From positions 1,412,501-1,476,500 of the forward strand of contig CAHIKZ030005577.1 in the NCBI GenBank assembly GCA_903632075.3: a DNA stretch of 64,000 bases, written 5' to 3'. This DNA is from Acanthosepion pharaonis (lineage: Eukaryota > Mollusca > Cephalopoda > Sepiida > Sepiidae). A program made the position numbers and the translations under genes. Under the pieces are notes generated by a model. That model ran no database searches. It had not been told where the DNA came from and saw nothing but the letters and a program-made list of their open reading frames with translations. This document shows, piece after piece, positions 33,404 to 44,415 of this stretch; within the stretch, counting starts at the first letter, position 1, and every line of letters starts with the position of its first letter.

Positions 33404-36400
33404 TTAATATGTAATGTAGGTTCGGTACTTGGTTGGCCAGTGAACATTCCTTCCTGATTTTGTACGGGTAGACTGTGTTGATTCGGTCGTATCAGTAGTT
33501 GTTTGCGTTTCTGTTTGTTCTGTTGTCGTCGGTTTTGTTATTGTTCGATCTGTGTCGTCGGATTGCAGATATGCTGGTTTGAGACGGTCTATACTGACGG
33601 TGTTCTGTTTACCGGCGATATCAATTATGAAGAATTTGGGTGTTTTAGATATTACCAGGTGTGGACCTGTGTAGTTGGGCGTTAATGGTTTCCGTACAGT
33701 GTCGCGCCTCAGGAAAACATATTCTGCTGAATGTAGATCTGCTGGCACGTAGAAAGGTTTTTTATACGCTCTCGTGGGTGTATATATAACGTCCATCATC
33801 TTCTTTTTTAGGTCTGCCACAAAGTAATTCGTTGGTGTAGATGTCGTCTCGTTGTGAAATATCTGTCCAGGCAGCGTTGTTGCTTTCCCAAAACTAATTC
33901 TGCACTGGTGCATTTGAGATCCAGTTTTATTGTATTTCGCAGCGCAAGCATCACAAATGGTAGCTTATCTACCCACGTACGAGCACTGGTAGACGCTGTT
34001 AATGCGTACTTGAGCTGTCTATGGAATCTCTCCACTATTCCGTTGCTGCATGGGTGGTATGCGGTGGTAGAGATGTGTTTTATGCCTAAAATGTTGACAA
34101 ATTCGTTGAATAGCGTTGATTGAAATTGGGGACCTCTGTCAGTTGTGATAACTGCAGGGCATCCAAATATAGAAATCCAGTTGTTGAAAATTGCGTTAGC
34201 CACTGTTTCTGCCGTTATTGATGTTAGTGGTATCGCAACTGGCCATCGCGTAAAGCGGTCAATGATCGTTAGAATGTACCGTGTCCATTAATTTTTTCGA
34301 GTGGACCGACTAAGTCTGCGTGTATGTGCGTAAATCGTCCATCTGGTGTCGCGAAGGTCGACGATGGTGCTTTGGTATGTCGGTGTATTTTCGTTGCCTG
34401 GCAACGTTGGCACGTGCGAGACCACTGTTTCACGTCCGAAGACATACCGGGCCAGACGTATCTGTCAGCTATGGTCCGCAGCGTAGCCTTCGCTCCAGGG
34501 TGAGCTGGCGAATGGAAATGATCGAAAATTGATTTTCTTCGTGACAAAGGTAAGTACGGTCGAGGATTACCTGTGGAAACGTCACAATACACGAGTTCAT
34601 TAGTAAAGGGTAAAGGTCTTTTTTCAATTTGAAGTGAGGTATCTTTTTGTACAGACGGTAATTCGTTGTCGTTTGCTTGTTCCTCAGCGAGAGTGTCAAA
34701 GTTTAGTGGTTGTGATTGTAGTGCGTTGAGCGTAGTTCTGGACAATGCGTCCGCTACTGTGTTATTCTGACCTTTTACGTATCGGATATCTGCTGTGTAC
34801 TGGCTGATGTAATCTAAATGTCTTAGGTCTCGTGGATTTAATTTGTCAGCCTTTGCATGTAATGCATATGTAAGTGGTTTATGGTCGGTGAAGACTACGA
34901 AATTTCTTCCTTCTAGAATGTGTCTAAAATGTCGTATTGCTAGGTATACTGCCAATAATTCTCTTGAGAACGTACTATATTTCCTCTGGGTAGTGTTTAA
35001 CTTTATCGAGAAAAATGATAGTGGTTTCTCTACATTGTTAGTAATCTGGTGTAGTACTGCTCCAATTGTGTCAGCCGATGCATCTGTCGTGAGTGTTAGT
35101 TTGGAATTTTCGGATGGATTAATATACGACAATTTTGTACATTTTTGCAACGCGTCTTTTGCATCGTTAAAAGATTTTAATTCGTCTTTCGATAGTACGA
35201 TTTGCGAGTTCTTTTTCTTTCGTTGCGATAGCATGTCTGTTAATGGCAATATTATAGTTGCACAGTTCGGTATGAATTGTCGGTAGTAGTTTATCATTCC
35301 TAAGAATCTCCGTAATTGCTTCATTGTGGAAGGTGTGGGATAATTTGTTATTGCTTTGATCTTGTGATCCAAGGGAGACAATCCTTGTTGGTCTATTACA
35401 TGTCCAAGAAAGGTTAGCTGTGGTACCGCAAATATACATTTGTCAATGTTTAATTTTAAACCATAATGTTGTAAACGTTTTAGAACTGCATGCAAATGTT
35501 CCTTGTGTTCAACATGTGATTTACTTGCAATTAAAACATCGTCAATATACGCGTATGTGTACGGCATACCACGTAACACCTCGTCTATTAATCTTTGGAA
35601 TGACTGTGCGGCGTTTCGTAAACCAAAGGGCATTCTTGTGAATTCAAATAGTCCGAATGGAGTGGTGATCGCAGTCTTTTTGTATGTCGTCTTCCTCGAT
35701 TGGTATCTGATAGTAAGCCTTTTTGAGGTCTAGTTTAGTGAAGACTGTAGCACCTTCTAATGATAGCGCAAAATCTTTTATGTGCGGGATAGGATATTTG
35801 TCCGGAATGGTCTGGGCGTTCAACAACCTATAATCTCCGCATGGACGCCAACTGACTGAATCTGCTTTTGTAACCATGTGTAGAGGGCTGGCATAAGGGC
35901 TTTTTGAAGGGCGTATTATTCCCAGTCTGAGCATATTGTCGAACTCATCTCTTGCGATTTTCAATTTGGCGGGATGAAGCCTACGTGGTTGGGAATAAAC
36001 TGGGGAACCAGTTGTTTTAATGCTGTGTTTAGCATGATGTCTAACGGGTTCATTTCGTGACGACGGTGTTAATAGTGTCTGATACTGACGTATTATCTCA
36101 CCGTAGCCATTAGCTATTGGTATAATATTCGTCAGTCCAATCGTTGAATGTTTAGAGATGAAACCGCAGCGTTTTATATTTGTATTGGTGTCAGTTAGTG
36201 TTTGGGATGCTAGTTCTACTGACAATGCATAATGTGTTAGGAAGTCCGCTCCTAGTATGGGCATCGAAACATCAGCAATTATGAATGTCCACGTTAGATC
36301 TCTCCTTAGACCTATGTCTAAAGTCAGGGTCTTTTCACCATAAGTAGCAATAGGCGTGCCATTCGCGGCTTGTAGTTTTAATGTTGTGTTTTTTATTAGA

Positions 36401-36528
36401 AGTTGTTTGCTGCACTTCGTCTGTGGTATAACACTGATTTGGGCACCGGTGTCTACCAAAAAGTTTAATCCGCTGGATTTATCGTAAATATAGAAGAGAC
36501 GGTTAGTCTTGAGTTGCCTGGCATCCAA
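33404..36528 (-). pseudogene. Gypsy pol: protease, RT, RNase H, integrase (frameshifted)
   Basis: Order on the minus strand: aspartic protease with FLVDTGAQISVIP (about 36440); reverse transcriptase with LDLKKAYYQIPI (35720), MPFGLRNAAQSFQ and YAYIDDVLIAS (catalytic YIDD, about 35545); RNase H with LTTDASADTIGAVLHQ; integrase zinc finger HPGAK..CQRCQ (34400). The integrase core follows with D in HADLVGP, D in TTDRGPQF and E in NGIVERFHRQLK, then a C-terminal domain with PNYTGPHLV. Breaks: a single-base insertion in an A run near 35680, one frame change near 34278 and one near 33900. The enzyme would copy and integrate the element; this copy cannot make one intact polyprotein. Confidence 0.92.
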
Positions 36529-36533
36529 CGTCT

Positions 36534-37385
36534 CTACTGGGTGCCAGGATGTCCGTTTCCCTGCTGTTTGGCGGTTGGTGATTTCTTATACGCACATGGT
36601 TGTCTGCACTTGTTAGCTTGCGCGCCAAAAGTTTCATGATACCAACATTTTTCATTTTGGTATTCGTTTCGTTGTCGTTTGTATCTGTGTCGAGAATTTG
36701 ATCTCCAGCGTTGTTTATTTCGCTTGGTATATTGATTATCATGTCGGCTTAGATGAGCATTTTGTAGTTCGCGCAGCTGTATAGATATATCTTGCAACTC
36801 TGTTGATAACTTTTGAATTTGCCGGTCTATGTCTGGCATGAGGCCATCTCGTGTGTTCGTTGCGGATATGTGTTTAATTGGCGCTGTGTCTGTTATTTTG
36901 TCTGCAATTATCGCTAGTTTCTGGATGTCTACATCTTCTGCTAATGCGGCTAGAATTCGTACAACCTCTGGCGGTAGCTTGTCCAGCCACATTTGTTTGA
37001 ATACTGTGGTCGATATGTCATTTTCGCCTAATAACTGCTGCATCCTTCGAAGTAACTGTGAAGGTTTGGCATCTTCGGTTGTGACATTGGACAGGAGTTC
37101 ACGTATTCTTTTTTCTCCTCGAAAAAACCTGATCTATGCAATATCGCTTCTTTTTAGGATTTCGTATGGTTTTTCAACTGGGACTGAAGTTAGTATATCA
37201 GCTACTTCGGCTGCTATTTCTGCCGGTAGCTTCTCCACGACTGCTGCAAATTTTGACTGCTGAGAAGTTATGCGCCTAGCTTGGAATATCGCATCAAGCT
37301 GAAGGAACCACGTTTGCACATTTGCATTGAAGGCGGGCATCTCGAGTTTGATGGCTGTTTCTGATACGGTTGTTGGTTCTGCCAT
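36534..37385 (-). pseudogene. Gypsy gag with one frameshift
   Basis: Starts MAEPTTVSETAIKLEMPAFN and includes the capsid block WFLQLDAIFQARRITSQQSK. After a frame change near 37134 it continues with FKQMWLDKLPPEVVRILAAL and ends in a basic region with a single Cys/His motif, CWYHETFGAQANKCRQPC. This matches the 'CWYH..FG..A..C..PC' ending common in animal Gypsy gag proteins. It encodes the structural particle protein; the ATG is 215 nt inside the 5' LTR. Confidence 0.85.
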
Positions 37386-37599
37386 CTGTAGTGTTGAAAT
37401 ACTTTATCCGTTACCGGGGTTACCAATCTTTGTTACGCACGTCTGTTTATCAATTTTGTTGGTGTTGTTTGCTTGAAACGTCGAGGTTACCAATTTTGTT
37501 GGTCTGAAGTACGTCAACAAGTTCGTCACTCTTGTTGCATGTTCACTCACGTCGGAAGGTCACCAAATTTTGTTGGGACTTTTGGTTCATTTAATTAAT
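37386..37599 (-). other. Gypsy 5' untranslated leader and primer-binding region
   Basis: Between the 5' LTR and gag. On the minus strand it contains CCCAACAAAATTTGGTGACC and repeated 'caacaaaattggt' phrases. The exact primer-binding site and priming tRNA were not identified. Confidence 0.5.
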
Positions 37600-38329
37600 C
37601 AGAAGGATTTTGTTCGGATCGGTTGTGTGTCTAAACCTTGTCCCAAACAAATATATAACAAACATGAGATTTCAAACAAAGTAAAAACGAGACATTTATA
37701 GATCGAAACAAATAAAACATTTATATACAATTACATATTTACAAACAAGGTTAATATTTGTATTGTTGCGTGCGTTAATTGTATATGTTGCTGAAATGTT
37801 GGATGTCTCTGTGTCGTTATGTTTGTTATTTTGTGTTTGTGTTGAAATATATAATAAGAGTTTTTTGGTAAAGTTTGCTAAAGTAGTCTACCTTTGAACG
37901 TGTCTGTGTTTGTTTTCGTGATTCGTATTTCTTATTTTTAGTAATGAATAAATCAATGTGCATAAGAAATATTGTTCAAAGTTTCGATAGTTGTTCGTTG
38001 AGTGTTTCAGGTGAGTCAGTTGAAGTTCGTCAAAAATGCGCGGTAAAATTCTGTTTTTGAATGTCGTGGATTAATTAGGCAATCGATCGGCGAGTTCGCT
38101 AGACTGACTGACTGGGGTTGTTTTTCTCCTTTTTATAACCTTTTGGGTTTTCGAAAGTGGCTCAAGATATTTTGGCGCAATTTTTGCTTGCTTTGGGAGG
38201 CGATCTACCAATAGAATTGCTTGATTCGATTCTTTGCATTTTTATTGGTTGAGCGTTATCTGCGCGTAGGCGTATAATATGGATTTGCTTTTTTTAAGGT
38301 TGGAGAAGGTTAGAAAATTAGAAGAGTCA
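37600..38329 (-). repeat. Gypsy 5' LTR, intact (~730 bp)
   Basis: Unbroken counterpart of the split 3' LTR. On the minus strand it begins TGACTCTTCTAATTTTC. The inner end is near 'cagaagga' (plus strand 37600); matching sequence stops there, so the conventional CA end is not certain. Confidence 0.88.
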
Positions 38330-38833
38330 ATATTTTATTTAATGAAATTTTACACAAATTTTCTTTTTTTTTTTTTTTCCATGGACAAATACAAGAGTTA
38401 TAAATATATATAAATAGACATTTTTAAAATTACAATACATCCATACAAGTTTTTTTTTTTTTTTTTTTTATGGACAAATGAGTGTGTAAAAGTTAATTTA
38501 AAAATCAATATTTGTAATTTATTTTTAAATGCTCATTTATTTAGTTACACAATAAATACTTTACTTTATACAACCTTAGAATGAATGTAAGAAAAAGATT
38601 GAAATTTACCTAGAAACTGTGAAATGTCCATCAATGTAACAAGAAGTCAGATTTAAAATTCAATTCAGATCTGGGGATGTTGATCAGCGTGACCAGCGAT
38701 TCAAATTTCAACAAGTTGAAAGTTTAGCAAAAAAAAAAAAAAATAGTACTTACTTCAAGTTGGATGGGTGTAGTGATATAAAACAACTGATTATTAAAGA
38801 GTCAACATTGATCTCTAAGAATGTGTAATTTCA

Positions 38834-38864
<31 letters not shown>

Positions 38865-39950
38865 TGGATTTCTCTGGTATTTCAGCCACCGAAGTTTTCA
38901 ACTTAGAAGTTTTTTTTTTTTTTTTTTTTTTTAAAATAATCTCAAATTTTATTTTAATCCCACCAAATTGACAAGTGTCCTCTTTTCTTTAAGATAGGAC
39001 TATTTTGATATGCATAGGAACACACACTCAGAGAGCAACAAACATAAGCATAAAATCTCTGATTTTAAAATGCACAAAAAAAAGCACCTGTCACTGAAAT
39101 ATGACCTCATTTAAAGAGATCTGAAATAAAGACTAATTATCACACAAGGAAGAAGAAGAATTGTATTTTTATAAAGAGAAGACATTCATGAAATTTTCTT
39201 TATGTACTAATTTTATCAAAATAACTTATGAAATACTTGAGATATTGCCAATTGAAGGAAATTTCACTGTTTTTATTTTTCACCTGTTTTTGCAGCATAA
39301 ACTAGAAATCCCTGAACATTAAAAAAAAACAAAAAATGAATCTCGAGTGTGAACACATCGCATATATATGATCTGAAATATTAACATAAATATATATATT
39401 AATATAAAACATATATATAACTCCACTTTAAAAAAATAAAAAATATTTTCCGATGCTAAAAGTAACAAATATCTTCCAAGAAATTATCCGTTAAAAGAAA
39501 ATGTCAATTTTATCTGAACTAAGTACAAATAGTAATTTGTACTAGTGAATTTTTTTGGATGTTCCTAATTTTTACATTTTTATAAAGCTAAATCCCTGAA
39601 GATGCTACATCATTAAAAAAAATAAAAAAACAATGGCAATGTTTAACTTTTATGTCCACAAAAAATGGTGTGTCAAAAGGACAGTTATTCCCTTGACACC
39701 ACTATTATTGTATACATTTTTGACTCCCTTGGAAATGTTTATTACAAAACCCTGATATTCTATTGAGCCTTTTATTTATTAAAGTTTATTGGTTCAGATT
39801 ACTTAATAATGAGCTATGAATTATAACAAATTACTGTACATATATTCAAACTGAAAAATCCATCAACAATTTCTATTGGTATTAAATTTGTAAAACTCCT
39901 CTATAAAAATAATCCATGTAAATGTATATGTGCTACTATGGAAAAGAATG

Positions 39951-39955
<5 letters not shown>
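38330..39955. other. Intergenic, AT-rich, no gene seen
   Basis: Many poly-T runs (for example 38366, 38451, 38838, 38911) and no domain-bearing frame. Immediately right of the Gypsy element 'aatgaaattttac' (38341-38353) is the reverse complement of 24820-24832. Confidence 0.5.

Positions 39956-39998
<43 letters not shown>
39956..39998. repeat. (TA)n microsatellite
   Basis: About 21 TA units. Two more runs, 40150-40203 and 40813-40868, frame the PLE fragment just downstream. Confidence 0.97.
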
Positions 39999-40002
<4 letters not shown>

Positions 40003-40080
40003 ATTTCTCCGATTTAACCAGTAGAGAAGACAATATTTATGAATAAAATGACAATAGGAATTTTTTTTTTTTTTTTGTAT

Positions 40081-40123
40081 TTTGCTTTGATAAAGTCCAC
40101 ATTGGACGAAACGTGTCAGCAAT
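40081..40123 (+). ncRNA. Hammerhead-like motif with U3-A8 core pair
   Basis: Stem I TTGCT/AGCAA (40082-40086 and 40118-40122), core TTGATAA (40087-40093), one extra A, stem II GTCC/GGAC around ACATT, GAAA (40108-40111), stem III AC/GT around GT, cleavage-position C40117. Relative to CTGATGA, both partners of the C3-G8 pair are changed (to T and A), keeping pairing. Structure predicted by eye; no activity data. Confidence 0.5.
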
Positions 40124-40144
40124 TACCAGTTTTCCTATTGTCAT

Positions 40145-40206
<62 letters not shown>

Positions 40207-40264
40207 TATGCAAAACTAGGTAATCCATATGGGTAGACCCAAGGAGGATGATATCCGGAAAGCT

Positions 40265-40577
40265 CAATGTAAATGCAGAGCAAATATATACCGGACTCAT
40301 AAATAATTACATCGGCTACACAACCACATGTTTATCCAGACGTCTTACATTACACCTATCTGATCACAGTTCCATCAGAACACATTTAAACACACACTCA
40401 GATTTACCCGACACTATTAGGAACATACTAGTAGAAAACACAAATATATTAACCACATCCACTTGCAAAAAAAGACTAAAAGTAATGGAAGCTCTAATAA
40501 TAAAAAAGAAAAAGCCAACTCTTAACAATATTAACTATGAACAAAGCCACAATGTGCTAACCGTATTCGGAAACTAA
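40265..40577 (+). pseudogene. PLE GIY-YIG endonuclease C-terminus, fragment
   Basis: The frame contains NNYIGYTTTCLSRRLTLHLS, matching the 'YIG-x-T-x(3)-L-x-x-R-(L)-x-x-H' core of GIY-YIG nucleases. It ends RLKVMEALIIKKKKPTLNNI, the 'R-x-x-x-E-x-(L/F)-I-x(4)-P-x-(L/I)-N' end typical of PLE proteins, with the catalytic Glu in MEALII. The first half of the endonuclease and the reverse transcriptase are missing; an (TA)n run precedes it. Confidence 0.7.
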
Positions 40578-40644
40578 AAACATCACTACCACACACTGAA
40601 CATACACAGAACACACACACTCTACTAAGCTGATAATTGAATCA

Positions 40645-40683
40645 TCCTTGATAATGGCTAAAGGTATAGCCGAAAGCGCTGGA
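40645..40683 (+). ncRNA. Hammerhead-like motif (U3-A8), probably inactive
   Basis: Core TTGATAA, extra T, stem II GGCTA/TAGCC (five pairs, loop AAGGTA), GAAA, stem III AG/CT. The base at the cleavage position is G, which hammerheads do not tolerate. Stem I is only TCC/GGA, and only in a register lacking that base. Located directly after the PLE endonuclease frame. Confidence 0.4.
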
Positions 40684-40809
40684 AACACAGAACATTCAGA
40701 CAGTTCTTACATAATTTTGTCCAGAAAAGAAAGCTCTTGTCAGAACACAAGAAAAATTAAATAAAAAGCTCAACCGTAGTAGGTTTTGTCTGTCGTTTTT
40801 AATGAAACA

Positions 40810-40868
<59 letters not shown>

Positions 40869-40876
<8 letters not shown>

Positions 40877-41845
40877 TATTTGGAATGCACTTTTTGAATT
40901 GGACAATTTTAGACAGGAGGAGAATGACATTCTGACCTATGATGAAAAAGGGTGCAGTGGGTCAAAAAGGTGAAGAACCATTTGACTACAGTGCCACAAA
41001 TTTAGCTTTAATCATTGTAAACAAAGTAATATATCACATACATTACATTAATTTTTGTTGTTTATGAGGCTGCATAGCTATGTACTTAGGCTAAACAATG
41101 ACCATCACTAAATATGTCTTTAATGATAAGTTTTGCTTTCCCCTGAATAAACTGGACAGTTGGGTTGGAATATGTCGTTATCCTGGATAATCAATGTCAC
41201 CTTTTCCTTTGCTTTATTAGATTGGTTTTGGCAACCTTTGTAAAATCATTTTTATATTGATAAAATTAAATTGTAAGACTTTCTTATTTCTCATCAATAC
41301 TCTAACAATGCAGAATATTGGAAAAAAACAAACAAACATGGCAGTGAACACAAATCATTCCCTTCCATACAAGAAATAAGATTATTACTTTGCTCTTGGG
41401 AAATGTTTCTGATTTTGAAAATAAACAGACGTCTCAGTACATAAGATGTTTGACACAATTATATTTGTTGGTTAAATGTTTGCGTGCAATAGGTTTGCCT
41501 ATTGTCCAGTTGATTCACACTCTTCTTTAGTCTTTTGAACAGGAGTAGTGGTTTATCTCTTGTTCCCTGTTTAAGATTGGGTTTCCTGTTACTTCTAAAG
41601 TCTTTTCATTCTTTTTCACTCCCAGTAGCCTCTTGTGTCTTAGTGGCATTATTGCCTTACTAGGAATGAATTGATTTTAAAAAAATGATTTTCTTATGTT
41701 TTCTCAGCAAAGGAGTGTCTTTTTGTTTCTGATAAATAAAAGTAAAAATATAGAAATGTAGAAATATTCCTGTATTTAAATCATATTCCATATAATTACT
41801 GAACAATACTATAAAAGTATATGTGTTTTGTTTTTCTTTGTTTAC
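40869..41845 (+). other. 5' flank of zinc-finger gene 2; LINE tail at about 41560-41690
   Basis: No coding frame. 'cctcttgtgtcttagtggca' and 'aggaatgaattgattttaaa' (41629-41684) are the 3' tail of the Jockey/CR1-like LINE family. It lies in the presumed last intron of the zinc-finger gene. Confidence 0.5.
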
Positions 41846-41847
41846 AG
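41830..41847 (+). promoter_or_regulatory. Predicted splice acceptor of zinc-finger gene 2
   Basis: A T-rich tract ending TTCTTTGTTTACAG is followed by an exon whose first ATG in the finger frame is at 41883. Confidence 0.6.
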
Positions 41848-41882
41848 GAACCAATGGTGTTGAAGAAGAACATCTTTGAAAT

Positions 41883-43001
41883 ATGAATGAAGGTAAAATG
41901 TATTCTTGCAAAGAGTGTGGATCAGCCTTTTCAAAAAATGCCATTTTAAAAACTCATATGAAAATACACACAAGAGAGAAACGATATATTTGTCAAGTCT
42001 GTGGATCAGCTTTCTCAGTGAATTCACGTTTGAAAGTACATGTGCGAATACACACAGGAGAGAAACCATTTTCGTGTAAAGAGTGCGGATCAGCATTTCC
42101 TCAGAGCTCCCATTTAAAAAGACACATGCGAATACACACTGGAGAGAAACCATTTTCTTGTGAAGTGTGTGGAGTGGCATTTTCAGTGAGTTCATATTTG
42201 AAACGACATATGCGAATGCACACAGGAGAGAAACCATTTTCTTGTGAATTGTGTGGATCAGTATTTTCAGAGAGATCCAATTTAAAATATCATATGCAAA
42301 TACACACAGGTGAGAAACCATTTCCTTGTAAATTGTGTAGATCAGCATTTTCAGAGAAGTCCAAATTAAGAATACACATGCGGATACACACAGGAGAGAA
42401 ACCATTTTCTTGTGAAGTGTGTGGATCAGCTTTTTCACGTAATTCCTGTTTAAAAAGCCACATGAGAATACACACTGGAGAAAAACCATTTTCTTGTCTT
42501 GTGTGTGGTTCAGCATTTTCAAATAGTTCTATTTTAAAAGTACATATGCGAATACACACAGGAGAAAAACCCTTTCCTTGTCAAATATGTGGATCATCAT
42601 TTTCAGAGAGTTCAGTTTTGAAGGTACATATGCGAACACACAGTGGAGAGAAACCTTATTCCTGCACAGTGTGTGGATCAGCTTTTTCAAAGAATTCCAG
42701 TTTAAAAGTACATATGCGAACACACACTGGAGAGAAACCATATTCTTGTCAAGTGTGTGGAGTAGCATTTGCGGAGAATTCTGCTTTGACAAAACATATG
42801 CGGATACACACTGGAGAAAAACCATTTTCTTGTAAAATATGTAGCTCAGCATTTTCCCATAACTCAGATTTAACTGTACATATGAGAATACACACTGGTG
42901 AAAAGCCTTATGTATGCATAGTGTGTGAATCAGCCTTTTCAAAAAGTTCCCATTTAGGAAGGCACATGAAAACGCATACTGTAGATAAATTATTTTCTTA
43001 A
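41883..43001 (+). CDS. C2H2 zinc-finger protein, 13 fingers
   Basis: 372 codons, starting MNEGKMYSCKECGSAF, so the array begins nine residues after the Met. Thirteen fingers of 28 residues follow with HTGEKPFS-type linkers and a CGSAFS signature. All Cys and His ligands are present in fingers 1-13. The region ahead of the array is too short for an effector domain; one could be encoded in an upstream exon before the acceptor at 41847. The protein ends TVDKLFS-stop, where the first Cys of a fourteenth finger should be; decayed fingers follow. Probably a nuclear DNA-binding protein; target and partner are unknown. The DNA-contact positions vary more between fingers than in gene 1. The frame looks functional. 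Confidence 0.88.
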   Translation: MNEGKMYSCKECGSAFSKNAILKTHMKIHTREKRYICQVCGSAFSVNSRLKVHVRIHTGEKPFSCKECGSAFPQSSHLKRHMRIHTGEKPFSCEVCGVAFSVSSYLKRHMRMHTGEKPFSCELCGSVFSERSNLKYHMQIHTGEKPFPCKLCRSAFSEKSKLRIHMRIHTGEKPFSCEVCGSAFSRNSCLKSHMRIHTGEKPFSCLVCGSAFSNSSILKVHMRIHTGEKPFPCQICGSSFSESSVLKVHMRTHSGEKPYSCTVCGSAFSKNSSLKVHMRTHTGEKPYSCQVCGVAFAENSALTKHMRIHTGEKPFSCKICSSAFSHNSDLTVHMRIHTGEKPYVCIVCESAFSKSSHLGRHMKTHTVDKLFS

Positions 43002-43095
43002 GTGTGTTAATTAGCATTTTTATGAAGATTTGATTTAAAAGGTAATGAGACTAGGGAGACGCAGCTCTGCTTGTCAAGTCTGAATATAAGGTTTT
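43002..43095 (+). pseudogene. Decayed fingers directly after zinc-finger gene 2
   Basis: In frame with the array the sequence reads VC-stop-LAFL-stop-RFDLK, an eroded finger. A shifted frame then gives GRRSSACQV-stop near 43055-43082, an eroded GEKPFSCQVC. The stop at 43001 therefore cut an originally longer array. Confidence 0.6.
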
Positions 43096-43126
43096 TCATT
43101 TTGGTCTGTTTTTAATAATGCTTATA

Positions 43127-43896
43127 CAGTGTGACCCGGATATAAGAGAGTTGGCGGGACCGGAGACGAAGTCTCTTATATCCGGGTTTCTCTTATATCC
43201 GGGTTTGGTCTATTTTGTTTAGGTAAGTATGGGAACACTTTGGGACCAGATAAAATCTCTCTTATATCCAGGTTTCTCTTATATCCGGGTTTGGTCTATT
43301 TTGTTTAGGTAAGTATGGGAACACTTTGGGACCAGATAAAATCTCTCTTATATCCGAGTTTCTCTTATATCCGGGTTTGGTCTATTTTGTTTAGGTAAGT
43401 ATGGGAACACTTTGGGACCAGATAAAATCTCTTATATCCAGGTTTTCTTATATCCGGGTTTGGTCTATTTTGTTTAGGTAAGTATGGGAACACTTTGGGA
43501 CCAGATAAAATCTCTCTTATATCCGAGTTTCTCTTATATCCGGGTTTGGTCTATTTTGTTTAGGTAAGTATGGGAACACTTTGGGACCAGATAAAATCTC
43601 TCTTATATCCGGGTTTCTCTTATATCCGGGTTTGGTCTATTTTGTTTAGGTAAGTATGGGAACACTTTGGGACCAGATAAAATCTCTCTTATATCCGGGT
43701 TTCTCTTATATCCGGGTTTGGTCTATTTTGTTTAGGTAAGTATGGGAACACTTTGGGACCAGATAAAATCTCTCTTATATCCGAGTTTCTCTTATATCCG
43801 GGTTTGGTCTATTTTGTTTAGGTAAGTATGGGAACACTTTGGGACCAGATAAAATCTCTCTTATATCCAGGTTTCTCTTATATCCGGGTTACACTG
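43127..43896. mobile_element. Pogo-type MITE expanded into an 86-bp satellite (8 copies)
   Basis: Outer ends CAGTGTGACCCGGATATAAG and CTTATATCCGGGTTACACTG lie between TA dinucleotides, as in the 148-bp relatives. The interior has grown: 'ggtctattttgtttaggtaa' occurs at 43207, 43293, 43379, 43462, 43548, 43634, 43720 and 43806. The spacing is 86 bp except one 83-bp interval. No coding sequence. Confidence 0.95.
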
Positions 43897-43902
43897 TACA
43901 AG

Positions 43903-44385
43903 TAATGGGCATGTAGCTAGGTGCTTAGAATGTTTGCTTTCCAACCATGAGATCTAGTTTCAAATCTCATCAGGGTCAATTTGTCGGGAAGGTGACTTCT
44001 TAATATTATCGGCCTGTAGAGGCGATTCCTGCATGTGGCTCCTTTGGAAACTGCCAGAAAACCATATCATGGGTTGACTCAAGTCTTCTGAGTGAAAATT
44101 GGTAGATGGAGCTATTTTGGAGCCATTGGTGGTTGAGTTAGAAAAAAGTTGCAAGTCATCATGGCCAAGGATTTGAGCATACTACACTGTTGATCATGGC
44201 AGATAATGTGCTCTCTCCAAGAAACTATAACTAAGGTCTACTCAACATAGTTGCAGTACCGATCACAGGTGGGCTCTGTGAGTGTTATGTGCCTGAGCAG
44301 GCTTCTGCAATAGGGATTGGTTAGTCACCTTAGCAGACAGGCATACTCAGATATGAGTGGCCATCCATTACATATGCAAACAGAG
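43903..44385 (+). mobile_element. tRNA-derived SINE family D
   Basis: Head GGGCATGTAGCTAGGTGCTT resembles a tRNA 5' half with box A, and AGTTTCAAATCTC resembles box B about 40 nt later. The body ('gtcaatttgtcgggaaggtg') continues to about 44385. Only this copy is seen in the window, so the 3' end is uncertain. Confidence 0.55.
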
Positions 44386-44415
44386 TAATGCATGTAAATG
44401 AACATTTAAATGAGC

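Larger units (their letters stand above)
24843..38329 (-). mobile_element. Gypsy (Ty3-type) LTR retrotransposon, interrupted by a LINE
   Basis: Full-length structure on the minus strand: 5' LTR 37600-38329, gag 36534-37385, pol 33404-36528, polypurine tract CTGGGGGAGGTA (33380-33369), then the 3' LTR split into 33140-33365 and 24843-25350. Domain order protease, reverse transcriptase, RNase H, integrase is that of Metaviridae. The two LTRs are nearly identical where comparable, so insertion is fairly recent, but the coding frames carry several frameshifts. No env is seen. The exact outer LTR ends and target duplication could not be fixed. Confidence 0.9.
40036..40740 (+). mobile_element. PLE fragment: GIY-YIG end with two hammerhead-like motifs
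   Basis: The middle part (about 40265-40577) encodes a GIY-YIG-type endonuclease end. Downstream at 40645-40683 and upstream at 40081-40123 are hammerhead-like motifs. The upstream one sits between the inverted phrases 'aaaatgacaataggaa' (40045) and 'ttcctattgtcatttt' (40133). (TA)n tracts separate the parts, so the fragment is rearranged or interrupted. Confidence 0.65.

Noticed and set aside
33404..36528. Envelope gene (errantivirus-like element)
   Set aside because: After the integrase C-terminus a stop is followed within about 25 bp by the polypurine tract and LTR; there is no room for env.
40036..40300. Proteins with long Ile-Tyr runs (also at 316, 49690, 50188, 50250, 60854)
   Set aside because: Translation of (TA)n microsatellites.
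43127..43896. CRISPR-like regular repeat
   Set aside because: Units are contiguous, with no unique spacers, and the outer ends are MITE inverted repeats in eukaryotic DNA.
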